Assembly: GCA_035550515.1 (NCBI GenBank)
Contig: DASZOZ010000033.1
Span: 9,734 to 73,733 of the forward strand
Direction of reading: 5' to 3'
From: DATARH01 sp035550515
GTDB taxonomy: Bacteria; Pseudomonadota; Alphaproteobacteria; ATCC43930; CGMCC-115725
DNA: 64,000 nt
Within the stretch, counting starts at the first letter, position 1. Each line of letters starts with the position of its first letter. A program made the translations under genes and the position numbers. This document shows positions 42,712-50,215 of the stretch, piece after piece. The notes beneath the pieces are model-generated. The model had not been told where the DNA came from. It saw only the letters and a list, made by a program, of their open reading frames with translations, and searched no databases.

Positions 42712-43821
42712 CTAGCCTCCAGGCGCGGGCGCCAAATCCGGCGGCCGGTCGGCGTCGACAAAGGTGGCGAGGGTCTGTTCGATCGTCTCGCGCGGCAGGT
42801 CGCGGGTGATGAAGACGATCCGCGTGCGATGGTCGTCGGTCGGCCATGCCGGCAGCAGGACCGGCGGGTGAAACAGATGCTGGACGCCGTGCAGCACCAC
42901 CGGCTGGCCCGGCCGCTCGTCGATCGCGACGATCGCCTTGACCCGCAGCAAATCCGCGCCGCGCATCGAGGTCAGCGCATCGAACCATCCCGACAGCGCC
43001 GTCCACGACATCGGCTGCTCGCGCACGATGCAGAACGAGGCGATATGTGCGTCGTGCCGGTTGACGTCGTGGTGATGGCGATGCCCATGCCCCGCATGCG
43101 CGTCATGCGTTGCGGCGAGCGCCTCGTCGCCCAAAGCCTCGTCGCCGAGCCAGCGCTGCACCTCGACCGTCTTGGTCGTCGGGTCGTAGAGGCCGAGGTT
43201 GAACAGCATCGACGGGTCCACCGCGCCGCCCGTCACCTCCATGATCGGGGCGCCCGGATTGAGCGCCGCCAACCGCCGCTCCAGCGCCCGCCGCGCCGCC
43301 GGCGTCGCCACGTCGCATTTGGTCAGCAACAGCCGGTCGGCGACTGCCGCCTGCTTCACCGCCTCGACCTGGGCGTCGAGCGTGCCCATGCCGTTGACCG
43401 CGTCGACCGTCGTCACCACGCCGTCGACCATATAGCGCTCGGCGACGATCGGGTCCTGCATCAGCGCGTGCAGGATCGGCGCCGGGTCGGCCAGGCCGGT
43501 GGTCTCGATCACCACCCGCTCGAAGCCGGGGATGCGCCCCTTGGCGCGGTCGACGAACAGGTTGACCAGCGTGTCGGCGATGTCGCCGCGGATCGTGCAG
43601 CACAGGCAGCCGCTCTGCATCAGCACGACATCGTCGGTCGCCTTCTCGACCAGCAGATGGTCGATGCCGACCTCGCCGAACTCGTTGATGATGACGGCCG
43701 TCGCCGCCATCTCCGGCTGCTTGACGATGTGGTTGAGCACGGTGGTCTTGCCGCTGCCGAGAAACCCCGTCAGCAAGGTCACCGGCGTGCGCGACGCCGC
43801 CTCGATCGCGGTCAACGACAT
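42712..43821 (-). CDS. CobW/ZNG1 family GTPase (metallochaperone)
   Basis: 369 residues from ATG 43821 with GGAGAGGAG upstream; a frame extending to 43896 has no site. P-loop GFLGSGKTT (19-27), metal motif GCLCC (71-75), ETTGLADPAP (106-115) and TKCD (167-170). A His-rich segment at about 239-259 (HDAHAGHGHRHHHD) would bind Zn or another metal. The C-terminal CobW-C domain follows. Proteins of this family load metal into client enzymes; no Zur box or client is obvious, but amidohydrolases, mostly Zn enzymes, lie on both sides (inference). Confidence 0.9.
   Translation of the reverse strand: MSLTAIEAASRTPVTLLTGFLGSGKTTVLNHIVKQPEMAATAVIINEFGEVGIDHLLVEKATDDVVLMQSGCLCCTIRGDIADTLVNLFVDRAKGRIPGFERVVIETTGLADPAPILHALMQDPIVAERYMVDGVVTTVDAVNGMGTLDAQVEAVKQAAVADRLLLTKCDVATPAARRALERRLAALNPGAPIMEVTGGAVDPSMLFNLGLYDPTTKTVEVQRWLGDEALGDEALAATHDAHAGHGHRHHHDVNRHDAHIASFCIVREQPMSWTALSGWFDALTSMRGADLLRVKAIVAIDERPGQPVVLHGVQHLFHPPVLLPAWPTDDHRTRIVFITRDLPRETIEQTLATFVDADRPPDLAPAPGG
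43121..43150. repeat. in-frame 15 bp near-tandem duplication in the CobW gene
   Basis: GCCTCGTCGCCCAAA (43121-43135) is followed by GCCTCGTCGCCGAGC (43136-43150), encoding the doubled GDEALGDEAL on the minus strand next to the His-rich segment. Confidence 0.75.
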
Positions 43822-43852
43822 CTCGAACTCCTCTCCCGAAGCCAGGGGCAGT

Positions 43853-43884
43853 TTAACCACAGAGGCACGGAGCACACGGAGTCT
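43853..43884. repeat. CACAGAGG-type purine-rich spacer repeat
   Basis: AACCACAGAGGCACGGAGCACACGGAGT, a short direct-repeat string. A related string (AACACAGAGGTCGCAAAGG and CGGAGGACGCGAAGG) lies at 19565-19600. Such strings are scattered in many bacterial spacers; function unknown. Confidence 0.5.
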
Positions 43885-43968
43885 GTCGACATCCATGGCG
43901 ATTGAAAGGCGCCTGGCGCCGATGGGGCCGCCTGGCGGTGTTAACCTTTAGCCATGCGCCGAGCGCGT

Positions 43969-43998
43969 TTGACACCCTGTCGCGCCGGGGCCTACGCT
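43969..43998 (+). promoter_or_regulatory. candidate promoter of amidohydrolase paralog A
   Basis: TTGACA (43969-43974), 18 bp, TACGCT (43993-43998), followed by TTCGG, 48 bp before the start. The paralog at 47082 has the same layout (TTGACT, 17 bp, TACGCT). Confidence 0.5.
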
Positions 43999-44046
43999 TC
44001 GGGCAAATCACCCATGCGAGGTCCATCGCACCACGGGAGGAACACC

Positions 44047-45513
44047 ATGAGCCGTCATCAGAGCCCCGAGCAGGTTCACGCCAAGCTGAAGCATCCGGTC
44101 GTCGACGGCGACGGCCACTGGCTCGAATTCGCCCCGGTCTTCAGCGAGAAGATGCGCAAGGCGGGCGGCGACAAGGCGGCGGACGGTTTCCTCAAGGCGC
44201 TGCAATCGACCACCGACGCGCTCAAGATGACCCAGGAGGAGCGCGATGCGCGCCGGGTCGCCCAGCCGAATTTCTGGAACCGCCAGGCCGAGAACACGCT
44301 CGACCGCGCCACCGCGATGATGCCCAAGCTGCTCTATCAGCGCCTCGACGAGATCGGCACCGATTTCGCGGTGATCTACCCGACCGCCGGCCTGCGCCTG
44401 CCGCGCATCAAGGACGACGAGACCCGCCGTGCGGTCATCCGCGCCTACAACATCGTCTCCGCCGAGTATTTCCAGCCCTACAGCGACCGCATGACGCCGG
44501 CGGCGATCATCCCGATGCACACGCCGGAGGAGGCGGTCGCCGAGCTGGAGTTCGTCACCGCGCAGCTCGGCGCCAAGGTCGGCATGTTCGGCAGCGGCAT
44601 GTCGCGCCCGGTCCAGGCGGTGCAGACCAACGACCCCGAGTCGCAGCGTTTCACGGTGTCGTACGACGTGCTCGGCATCGACAGCCCGTACGATTACGAC
44701 CCGGTCTGGCGGAAATGCGTCGAGCTCGGCATCGCGCCGACCTTTCATTCCAGCGCCAGCGGGCAGGGTCTGCGCAACAGCCCGTCGAATTTCGTCTACA
44801 ACCATGTCGGTCACTTCGCCGCCGCCGGCCACGCGGTCGCCAAGGGCATCTTTCTCGGCGGCGTCACGCGGCGCTTCCCGCAGCTCAATTTCGCCTTCCT
44901 CGAGGGCGGTGTGGGCTGGGGCTGCCAGCTGTTCGGCGACCTGATCGAGCATTGGGAGCGGCGCGGCGCCCCGGCGCTGAAGCGCATGGACCCCGACAAG
45001 CTCGACCGCAAGCTGCTGCTCGACCTCGTCGAGCAGCACGGCTACGACGACATCGCCGCCGTGCTGAAGGCGCGCGACGGCTGGCCCGACCCGAATGCCA
45101 AGCAGCTGACCGGCAACCGCACCGAGCTCGACGATTTTGCCGCCTGCCGGATCACCCGCAAGGAGGACTGGGTCGAGCTCTATGCCAAGCCCTATTATTT
45201 CGGCTGCGAGGCCGACGACCGGATGAACGCGACCGCGTTCGGCAGGGGCAACCCGTTCGGCTCCAAGCTCAACGCGATCTATTCGTCCGATATCGGCCAT
45301 TTCGACGTGATCGATTTCCGCGACCCGCTGCCCGAGGCCTATGAGCTGGTCGAGGATGGCCACATCACCGAGGACGATTTCCGCGCCTTCGTGTTCAAGA
45401 ACCCGGTGATGCTGTGGGGCAAGCAGAACCCCCGCTTCTTCGAAGGCACCGTCGTCGCCAAGGAAGCCGCCGCGGTGCTCGCCGCCGCGCAGCCCGCCGG
45501 CTCGGCCGACTGA
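44047..45513 (+). CDS. amidohydrolase family protein, paralog A
   Basis: 488 residues from ATG 44047 (GGAGGAAC upstream). N-terminus SRHQSPEQVHAKLKHPVVDG then DGHWLEF (beta-1 metal site), YPTAGLRLPR, TFHSSASGQG and HVGHFAAAGH for the beta-5/6 His residues, and IYSSDIGHFDVIDF (beta-8 Asp) near 415. Longer than the ~300-380 residues usual in PF04909 and with a helical insertion (about 40-100). The protein at 47082 is a close paralog over its full length. Substrate unknown; decarboxylase or amide/lactone hydrolase. Confidence 0.88.
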   Translation: MSRHQSPEQVHAKLKHPVVDGDGHWLEFAPVFSEKMRKAGGDKAADGFLKALQSTTDALKMTQEERDARRVAQPNFWNRQAENTLDRATAMMPKLLYQRLDEIGTDFAVIYPTAGLRLPRIKDDETRRAVIRAYNIVSAEYFQPYSDRMTPAAIIPMHTPEEAVAELEFVTAQLGAKVGMFGSGMSRPVQAVQTNDPESQRFTVSYDVLGIDSPYDYDPVWRKCVELGIAPTFHSSASGQGLRNSPSNFVYNHVGHFAAAGHAVAKGIFLGGVTRRFPQLNFAFLEGGVGWGCQLFGDLIEHWERRGAPALKRMDPDKLDRKLLLDLVEQHGYDDIAAVLKARDGWPDPNAKQLTGNRTELDDFAACRITRKEDWVELYAKPYYFGCEADDRMNATAFGRGNPFGSKLNAIYSSDIGHFDVIDFRDPLPEAYELVEDGHITEDDFRAFVFKNPVMLWGKQNPRFFEGTVVAKEAAAVLAAAQPAGSAD

Positions 45514-45519
45514 GCAGCG

Positions 45520-45552
45520 GACGCGCGTGCCCCCTGCCGGGGCACGCGCGTC
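45520..45552. terminator. perfect 14 bp hairpin between convergent genes
   Basis: GACGCGCGTGCCCC (45520-45533), loop CTGCC, GGGGCACGCGCGTC (45539-45552). It overlaps the stop of the minus-strand HTH gene and begins 7 bp after the plus-strand stop, so one structure can serve both genes. There is no T-tract on the plus strand; on the minus strand no T-run follows either. Confidence 0.65.
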
Positions 45553-45901
45553 AAATTGCGATCGTCGTCTCGATCGTGTCGTAATCGGCCCGCAACCCGC
45601 GACCCGACACATCGAGCAGCCCTGTGGCGACGAGCGCCTGCACGTCGGCATGCACATTGCTGTAGTCGCGTTCCAGCGCCTTGGCGAGCGCGCGAATGCT
45701 GGCGACCTGGTGGCGACGGACATAATGCAGCAGTTCCATTCGCTTGCCGGTCAGCACGCGGCTGAGCGCGTCCCAATTTTCGAACGATAACCGCCGCTCA
45801 TGGAAGTGCTCGCCCCGCTCCGCGCGATGCCAGGCATCGACGAAGCGGTGCGACGCCTCTTCCTTGAACCCCCCGCCGACAGTGATCTTCACATCCGTCA
45901 T
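45551..45901 (-). CDS. HTH-type antitoxin/transcriptional regulator of a TumE-like pair
   Basis: 116 residues. A winged-helix DNA-binding domain of the MarR-like HVO_A0114 type: MELLHYVRRHQVASIRALAKALERDYSNVHADVQALVATGLL (about 58-100), preceded by FENWDALSRVLTGKR. Its ATG overlaps the stop of the upstream toxin remnant (ATGA), the order toxin-antitoxin typical of TumE/TumA-like modules. The gene reads intact. Confidence 0.8.
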   Translation of the reverse strand: MTDVKITVGGGFKEEASHRFVDAWHRAERGEHFHERRLSFENWDALSRVLTGKRMELLHYVRRHQVASIRALAKALERDYSNVHADVQALVATGLLDVSGRGLRADYDTIETTIAI

Positions 45902-46167
45902 CCATGACCTCTCAATGTCCGTATGTCGGCCCAGAAGTCTTCCATCAACCGTTCCACCGTCGTAAACGCATAGGCGGTTTCGGTGCCTTGAAAATGCCGA
46001 TGGTCGCCTTGCCGCGTTCGTTGTCGTATCCGACCTCTCGCCGTCCCGGTGCGCCGTAATACAACGAGTATTTCAAGTCGTGTGCGGATGGCGTCACGGG
46101 CGACGGTACGCGCCAGATCGTCGTAGTCGATCCGCTGGTGGAGCAGCAGTTGGGCGGTCGAGCGCAC
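45898..46167 (-). pseudogene. doubly frameshifted TumE-like (DUF6516) toxin
   Basis: Starts GTG 46167: MRSTAQLLLHQRIDYDD. The recognisable family sequence then moves one frame over (IWRVPSPVTPSAHDLKYSLYYG, GRREVGYDNERGK) and returns to the first frame for GDHRHFQGTETAYAFTTVERLMEDFWADIRTL to the stop at 45898. The second shift is explained by loss of one G near 46010 (AAGGCGACC for AAGGGCGACC). The first shift coincides with an apparent short deletion near 46115 between YDD and IWRV. The first frame alone is open but its middle is nonsense, so the toxin is probably dead. Confidence 0.82.
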
Positions 46168-46170
46168 TTG

Positions 46171-46557
46171 CTCTGTATAGGGGGCGCTGCGCTATGGTTT
46201 TCACCGCCGCCCGTGCCAGTGCCACGCCGAGTTCCTCGGCCTCGCAGCCGATCGCCAAGATGCGCCGCCCGCTCACCCTCCCGGAGGGTCCTGCCCGCGC
46301 GACTGGAAGCGCAGCCGCAATTAAAACGTAAATCAAGCATGCGGTGCCCGCCCCTTGATTATCCTTAATACAATAGAACAGCGATATTCACTCCGAACGG
46401 ATAAGTTAAAACTCGCGGAAAAGTTCAAAAATATGGCAGCTGATGGGAACGAATGCCGAGAAGAAAGCGTCCAGTTACCAGGTCGATATTCGACCTTTCC
46501 GCAATCGGAGGCGTTCTTCGCCTGAGTTCGGGCGAAGAATCAATCGGGAGAGAGTTG
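46171..46557. other. gene-free spacer, AT-rich in its second half
   Basis: About 390 bp with no convincing gene. A short open frame on the minus strand (46336-46094) has no recognisable features. From about 46320 to 46450 the base composition drops markedly in GC (AATTAAAACGTAAATCAAGC, TTAATACAATAG), unlike the flanks. That suggests a promoter region or the edge of transferred DNA. The last part holds the hairpin at 46514-46539. Confidence 0.5.
46514..46539 (+). promoter_or_regulatory. leader hairpin before the small secreted protein
   Basis: TTCTTCGCC (46514-46522) pairs with GGCGAAGAA (46531-46539) around an 8 nt loop. The stem ends 18 bp before the ATG at 46558, immediately upstream of the GGGAGAG ribosome site. 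Confidence 0.4.
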
Positions 46558-46923
46558 ATGACGAAGACAATCCTGGCGCTCGCTGCCGCGGGCGTGCTCG
46601 GCGCCGCCATGGTTTCCACCGGGGCGAATGCCATGGTTCCCGGCACCAATGCGAAGATGACCACGACATCCAAGGTCAGCCAGACCAGGCTCAACCGCGA
46701 ACGGGCGATGCTCCGGCGCGACGTACGGCTGGGCCGGACCACCGACGCCGCGCGGCTGCGCCGTGAGATCAATGCCGACGAGCGGGCGATCCGCCACGCG
46801 AAGGGCGGCATGCAGCAGGGCACGCGCGCGCGGACCATGCAGCCGCAGCAGCCGATGCCGCCGCAAAGCCCGAACCAGAACCACACCAACACCCAGACCC
46901 CGACCCCGACCCAAAACCAGTAG
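46558..46923 (+). CDS. small secreted protein with Pro/Gln/Asn/Thr-rich tail
   Basis: 121 residues from ATG 46558 (GGGAGAGAG upstream). Signal peptide about 1-25 (TKTILALAAAGVLGAAMVSTGANA, cleavage after ANA). The mature part has a charged helix (about 42-80, RLNRERAMLRRDVRLGRTTD) and a low-complexity tail from about 88 made of P, Q, N and T with no charge. No known domain. It lies alone between the toxin remnant and amidohydrolase paralog B; periplasmic or surface location likely. Confidence 0.75.
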   Translation: MTKTILALAAAGVLGAAMVSTGANAMVPGTNAKMTTTSKVSQTRLNRERAMLRRDVRLGRTTDAARLRREINADERAIRHAKGGMQQGTRARTMQPQQPMPPQSPNQNHTNTQTPTPTQNQ

Positions 46924-47018
46924 TCGGACCTGCCCGAGCGGCGCGCTCTCAGCGACGGCGCGCCGCTGTTTCCGCCGCAATTTGCCGGGGCCGCGAGCCC
47001 GCCGGATGGTGTGGCGAT

Positions 47019-47047
47019 TTGACTTGCCGGCGCACGGGGCATACGCT
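47019..47047 (+). promoter_or_regulatory. candidate promoter of amidohydrolase paralog B
   Basis: TTGACT (47019-47024), 17 bp, TACGCT (47042-47047), 34 bp before the start. Same hexamers and a similar GGGGC before the -10 as at paralog A. Confidence 0.5.
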
Positions 47048-47081
47048 TTTCGCCAGCGATTGCGCGACCCCGGAGGCAGGA

Positions 47082-48554
47082 ATGAGCTCGCATCAAAGCC
47101 CGCAAGACATCCGCAAAGGCTTGAAGCACCCGGTCATCGACGGCGACGGCCACTGGGTCGAATACACGCCGGTCTTCGCCGAGAAGATCCGCAAGGTGAC
47201 AGGCGATCTCGGCGGCAACGGCTTCCTGCAGTCGCAGCGCCGCATCCCGGACGCGCTCGAACTGACCACCGAGCAGCGCAAGGAGCGCGGCATCGCGATG
47301 GAGGGGCAATGGGGCCGGCAGGCGCTCAACACCCGCGACCGCGCCACCGCGATGATGCCGCGTATGTTCTATGAGCGGATGGACGAGCTGGGCATCGATT
47401 TCGGCATCGTCTACCCGACCGCCGGGCTGGGCATCCCGCGCATCGCCGACGACGCCACCCGCCGCGCGGTGATCCGCGGCTTCAATGTCGTCACCTACGA
47501 CTATTTCAAGGACCTCTCCGACAAGCTGACCCCGGCCGCGGTGATCGGCGTGCACACCCCGGAAGAGGCGATCGAGGAGCTCGAATTCTGCGTCAAGCAG
47601 CTCGGCTCGAAGGTCGCGATGTTCGGCAGCGGCGTGCGCCGGCCGATCCCGCACGCCAAGAATGCCCCGCCCGACGTCGCCAAATACGCGCTCGGCTTTG
47701 ACCAGCTCGGGATCGACAGCCAGTACGATTACGACCCGGTCTGGCAGAAATGCCGCGAGCTCGGCATCGCCCCGACCTTTCACACCGGCGGGCGCGGCTA
47801 TGGCGAGCGCATGAGCCCGTCGAACTTCACCTTCAACCATATCGGCCATTTCGCGGCGGCCGGCCACAACGTCGCCAAGGCGCTGTTCCTCGGCGGCGTG
47901 ACCCGGCGCTTCCCGGACCTGCGCTTCGCCTTCCTCGAAGGCGGGGTCGGCTGGGGCTGCCAGCTGTTCTGCGACCTCATCGAACATTGGGAGCGGCGCG
48001 GCGCCAAGGGGCTGGAGCGCATGGACCCGTCAAAGCTCGACCGCGCGCTGCTGCGCCAGCTGGTCGACCAGTACGGCTATAGCGACATCGCCGCCGAGCT
48101 CGACAAGCGCGACGGCTGGCCGCTCGAGGAAGATTTCCTCACCGGCAACGTCCCGCCGGACGATTACATCCACTGCGGCATCACCCAGAAGCAGGATTGG
48201 CTCGACCTCTACGCCACGCCGTATTATTTCGGCTGCGAGGCGGACGACCGGATGAACGCGGTCGCCTTCGGCAAGACGATGCCTTTGGGGGCGCGGATCA
48301 ACGCGATCTACAGCTCCGATATCGGCCATTTCGACGTCATGGACATGCGCGACCCGCTGCCCGAGGCATGGGAGCTGGTCGAGGACGGTCATATCGGCGA
48401 AGACGACTTCAAGGACTTCGTGTTCTCGAACGCGGTGCGGCTGTGGGGCACGCAGAACCCGCGCTTCTTCGAGGGCACGCCGGTCGCCAGGGAAGCCGCC
48501 GCCGTCCTCGCCGCCGCCAAGGCCGGTCCGGCGTTGCGCGACGCCGCGAAGTGA
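47082..48554 (+). CDS. amidohydrolase family protein, paralog B
   Basis: 490 residues from ATG 47082 (CGGAGGCAGG upstream). Collinear with paralog A at 44047 over the full length: DGDGHWVEYTPVF, ATAMMPRMFYERMDELG, FHTGGRGYGER, FEGGVGWGCQLF-like EGGVGWGCQL, YYFGCEADDRMNAV and YSSDIGHFDVMDM. Differences cluster in the segment from 45 to 90. A duplicated pair with the same promoter layout suggests expansion for two related substrates (inference). Confidence 0.88.
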   Translation: MSSHQSPQDIRKGLKHPVIDGDGHWVEYTPVFAEKIRKVTGDLGGNGFLQSQRRIPDALELTTEQRKERGIAMEGQWGRQALNTRDRATAMMPRMFYERMDELGIDFGIVYPTAGLGIPRIADDATRRAVIRGFNVVTYDYFKDLSDKLTPAAVIGVHTPEEAIEELEFCVKQLGSKVAMFGSGVRRPIPHAKNAPPDVAKYALGFDQLGIDSQYDYDPVWQKCRELGIAPTFHTGGRGYGERMSPSNFTFNHIGHFAAAGHNVAKALFLGGVTRRFPDLRFAFLEGGVGWGCQLFCDLIEHWERRGAKGLERMDPSKLDRALLRQLVDQYGYSDIAAELDKRDGWPLEEDFLTGNVPPDDYIHCGITQKQDWLDLYATPYYFGCEADDRMNAVAFGKTMPLGARINAIYSSDIGHFDVMDMRDPLPEAWELVEDGHIGEDDFKDFVFSNAVRLWGTQNPRFFEGTPVAREAAAVLAAAKAGPALRDAAK

Positions 48555-48559
48555 CTGCC

Positions 48560-48812
48560 CGGGTCACCGCCGCCGCAGGGCGGGGGTGACCCGTTCTCAT
48601 CTTTATGGCGTCACCGCCGCCGCAGGGCGGGGGTGACCCGTTCCCATCTTTACGGCGTCACTCCCGTCGCAGGGCGGGGGTGACCCTTTCCTATCTTTAC
48701 GGCGTCACCACCGCCGCAGGGCGGGGGTGGCCCTTTCCCATCTTTACGGCGTCACTCCCGTCGCAGGCGGGGGTCTCCCGTCGCAGGCGGGGGTGGCCCG
48801 TTCTCGTCTTTA
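48560..48812. repeat. 47 bp tandem repeat array
   Basis: A unit of about 47 bp (GGCGTCACCGCCGCCGCAGG, then GCGGGGGTGACCCGTTCCCA, then TCTTTAC) is repeated. The CTTTA landmark falls at 48601, 48648, 48695 and 48742 (exactly 47 bp apart) and then at 48808. The last interval is 66 bp because CTCCCGTCGCAGGCGGGGGT is itself doubled there. Each unit can fold (CACC...GGGTG around a GC core). It fills the spacer after paralog B and runs to the stop of the convergent deacetylase gene. Confidence 0.92.
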
Positions 48813-49706
48813 AGGCGCCGGGTGCGCGGCGATCCAGTGCCGCGCCACGTCGGCGCGGCGGCAGATCCACACCCGGTCCTTTGACTGGATGTACTCGATA
48901 AACCGCATCAGCGCCTTGGCGCGGCCGGGATGGCGGGTGATGCGCATGTGCAGCCCCACCGACAGCATGCGCGGCCGCTCGGCCCCCTCCTCGTAGAGCA
49001 CGTCGAACGCGTCGCGCAGATAGGCGAAGAAATCCTCGCCCGGCCCGAACACGCCGCGGCCGAACTTCACGTCGTTGGTCGACAGCGTATAGGGCACCAT
49101 TAGCAGCGGCTTGCCGCCCTCGGTCGTCCAATAGGGCAGCTCGTCGTTATAGGTGTCGCTGCTGTAGAGAAAGCCCGCGGTCTCGGCGACGATGCGCCGG
49201 GTGTTCTCCGACGGGGCGTAGCGGCAATACCAGCCGAGCGTCGGCTTGCCGGTGGTCTGGCGGATCAGCTCGACGGCGGCGGCGATCTGCCGCCGCTCCT
49301 CGGCTTCGTCCAGCTCGAAATGCTTGATCCAGCGAAGACCGTGACCGCAGATGTCCCAGTCGGTCGCGGCGATCGCCTGCGCCGCCGGCGGGTTGGCCGC
49401 GAGCGCCTTGGCGCAGGCGAACAGCGTGACCGGCACCTGGTACCGCGTGAAGATGTGGTGGAGCCGCCACCAGCCGACCCGGCTGCCGTATTCGAACATG
49501 CTCTCGGCGCCGAGGTCGCGCCGCCCCGCCATGCCGGGGTCGACGCTGGCGCTCTCGGTCAGCCCGCCCTCGCTGAACCCGTCGGCATCCCAGGACGGCT
49601 CGGAGCCTTCCTCGAAATTGATCACGAAATTGACCGCGATGCGCGCGCCGCCCGGCCAGTTCGCGTGCGGCGGGGTAGGGCCGTAGCCGACAAAATCGCG
49701 GGTCAT
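48810..49706 (-). CDS. polysaccharide deacetylase family protein, PuuE allantoinase-like
   Basis: 298 residues from ATG 49706, whose start overlaps the DUF29 stop (ATGA). NodB-type barrel: RIAVNFVINFEEGSEPSWDADG near residue 20, GSRVGWWRLHHIF, WDICGHGLRWIKHF (metal His), GWYCRYAPSENT, and LSVGLHMRITRHPGR near 260. These are features of the allantoinase PuuE and related cyclic-amide or sugar deacetylases. Allantoin or another amide is a possible substrate. No other purine-catabolic gene is adjacent except the RraA-like gene at 52 kb. Confidence 0.87.
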   Translation of the reverse strand: MTRDFVGYGPTPPHANWPGGARIAVNFVINFEEGSEPSWDADGFSEGGLTESASVDPGMAGRRDLGAESMFEYGSRVGWWRLHHIFTRYQVPVTLFACAKALAANPPAAQAIAATDWDICGHGLRWIKHFELDEAEERRQIAAAVELIRQTTGKPTLGWYCRYAPSENTRRIVAETAGFLYSSDTYNDELPYWTTEGGKPLLMVPYTLSTNDVKFGRGVFGPGEDFFAYLRDAFDVLYEEGAERPRMLSVGLHMRITRHPGRAKALMRFIEYIQSKDRVWICRRADVARHWIAAHPAP

Positions 49707-50188
49707 GGCGTCTCCAGCGGTTCGGGGTACCAGTCGTCTGCGAGGATTTGGTCGAGCGTGTAGGGACACTCGTCGGGCATCCGATCCGCCGCCCGGCGCT
49801 CGCGGTATCGCTCCAATCCCAGTCCGGCCTGCTTGCGAGCCGCGCGATAAAGTCGCCCGAGCTCATTCCCAACATCCGCTCTCAACGTCGCGGTCAAGTC
49901 GTCTTCCAACGTGGTGCGCGCATCGACAATCGATGCCATCCAATCAGCACGTGGTTCTTGTGCCGGCGAGTATTGCAGTTTCAAGAAGTGCTCGACGATT
50001 CGCCGTACCTGGCTGCGAACCGCATTGCGTACGCTCTTGCCCAAATCCTCGATCTCCTCGGCGACATGCTCGCGGTCGAAGCGGTTGTCGGCGACCGGCA
50101 TCGCGCGCAGCACGGCGGCCTGGTGCTGGGTCCAGGCGTAGAAATCGTCGTCGTAATCGGGGGTCTTGGGGTTGGGTCCGTCGGGCAT
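49703..50188 (-). CDS. DUF29 family protein
   Basis: 161 residues. YDDDFYAWTQHQAAVLRAM near the N-terminus, VAEEIEDLGKSVRNAVRSQVRRIVEHFLKL in the middle and the C-terminal YTLDQILADDWYPEP are the markers of DUF29, a helical protein abundant in cyanobacteria and alphaproteobacteria and often present in many copies. Its function is unknown. It is coupled to the deacetylase by a 4 bp overlap. Confidence 0.88.
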   Translation of the reverse strand: MPDGPNPKTPDYDDDFYAWTQHQAAVLRAMPVADNRFDREHVAEEIEDLGKSVRNAVRSQVRRIVEHFLKLQYSPAQEPRADWMASIVDARTTLEDDLTATLRADVGNELGRLYRAARKQAGLGLERYRERRAADRMPDECPYTLDQILADDWYPEPLETP

Positions 50189-50215
50189 CGTCGGCGCCTC
50201 AGCAACGCGGCGCGA

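Noticed and set aside
46094..46336. 80-codon minus-strand frame upstream of the TumE-like remnant
   Set aside because: TTG start, no ribosome site, no recognised motif, and it overlaps the toxin remnant out of frame.
48560..48812. Possible CRISPR array in the 47 bp repeats
   Set aside because: The whole unit repeats without unique spacers, there are no cas genes, and one interval is explained by a nested duplication.
48605..48901. Open frame of 98 codons across the tandem array
   Set aside because: It translates the repeat and runs into the antisense of the deacetylase gene; no start site or domain.
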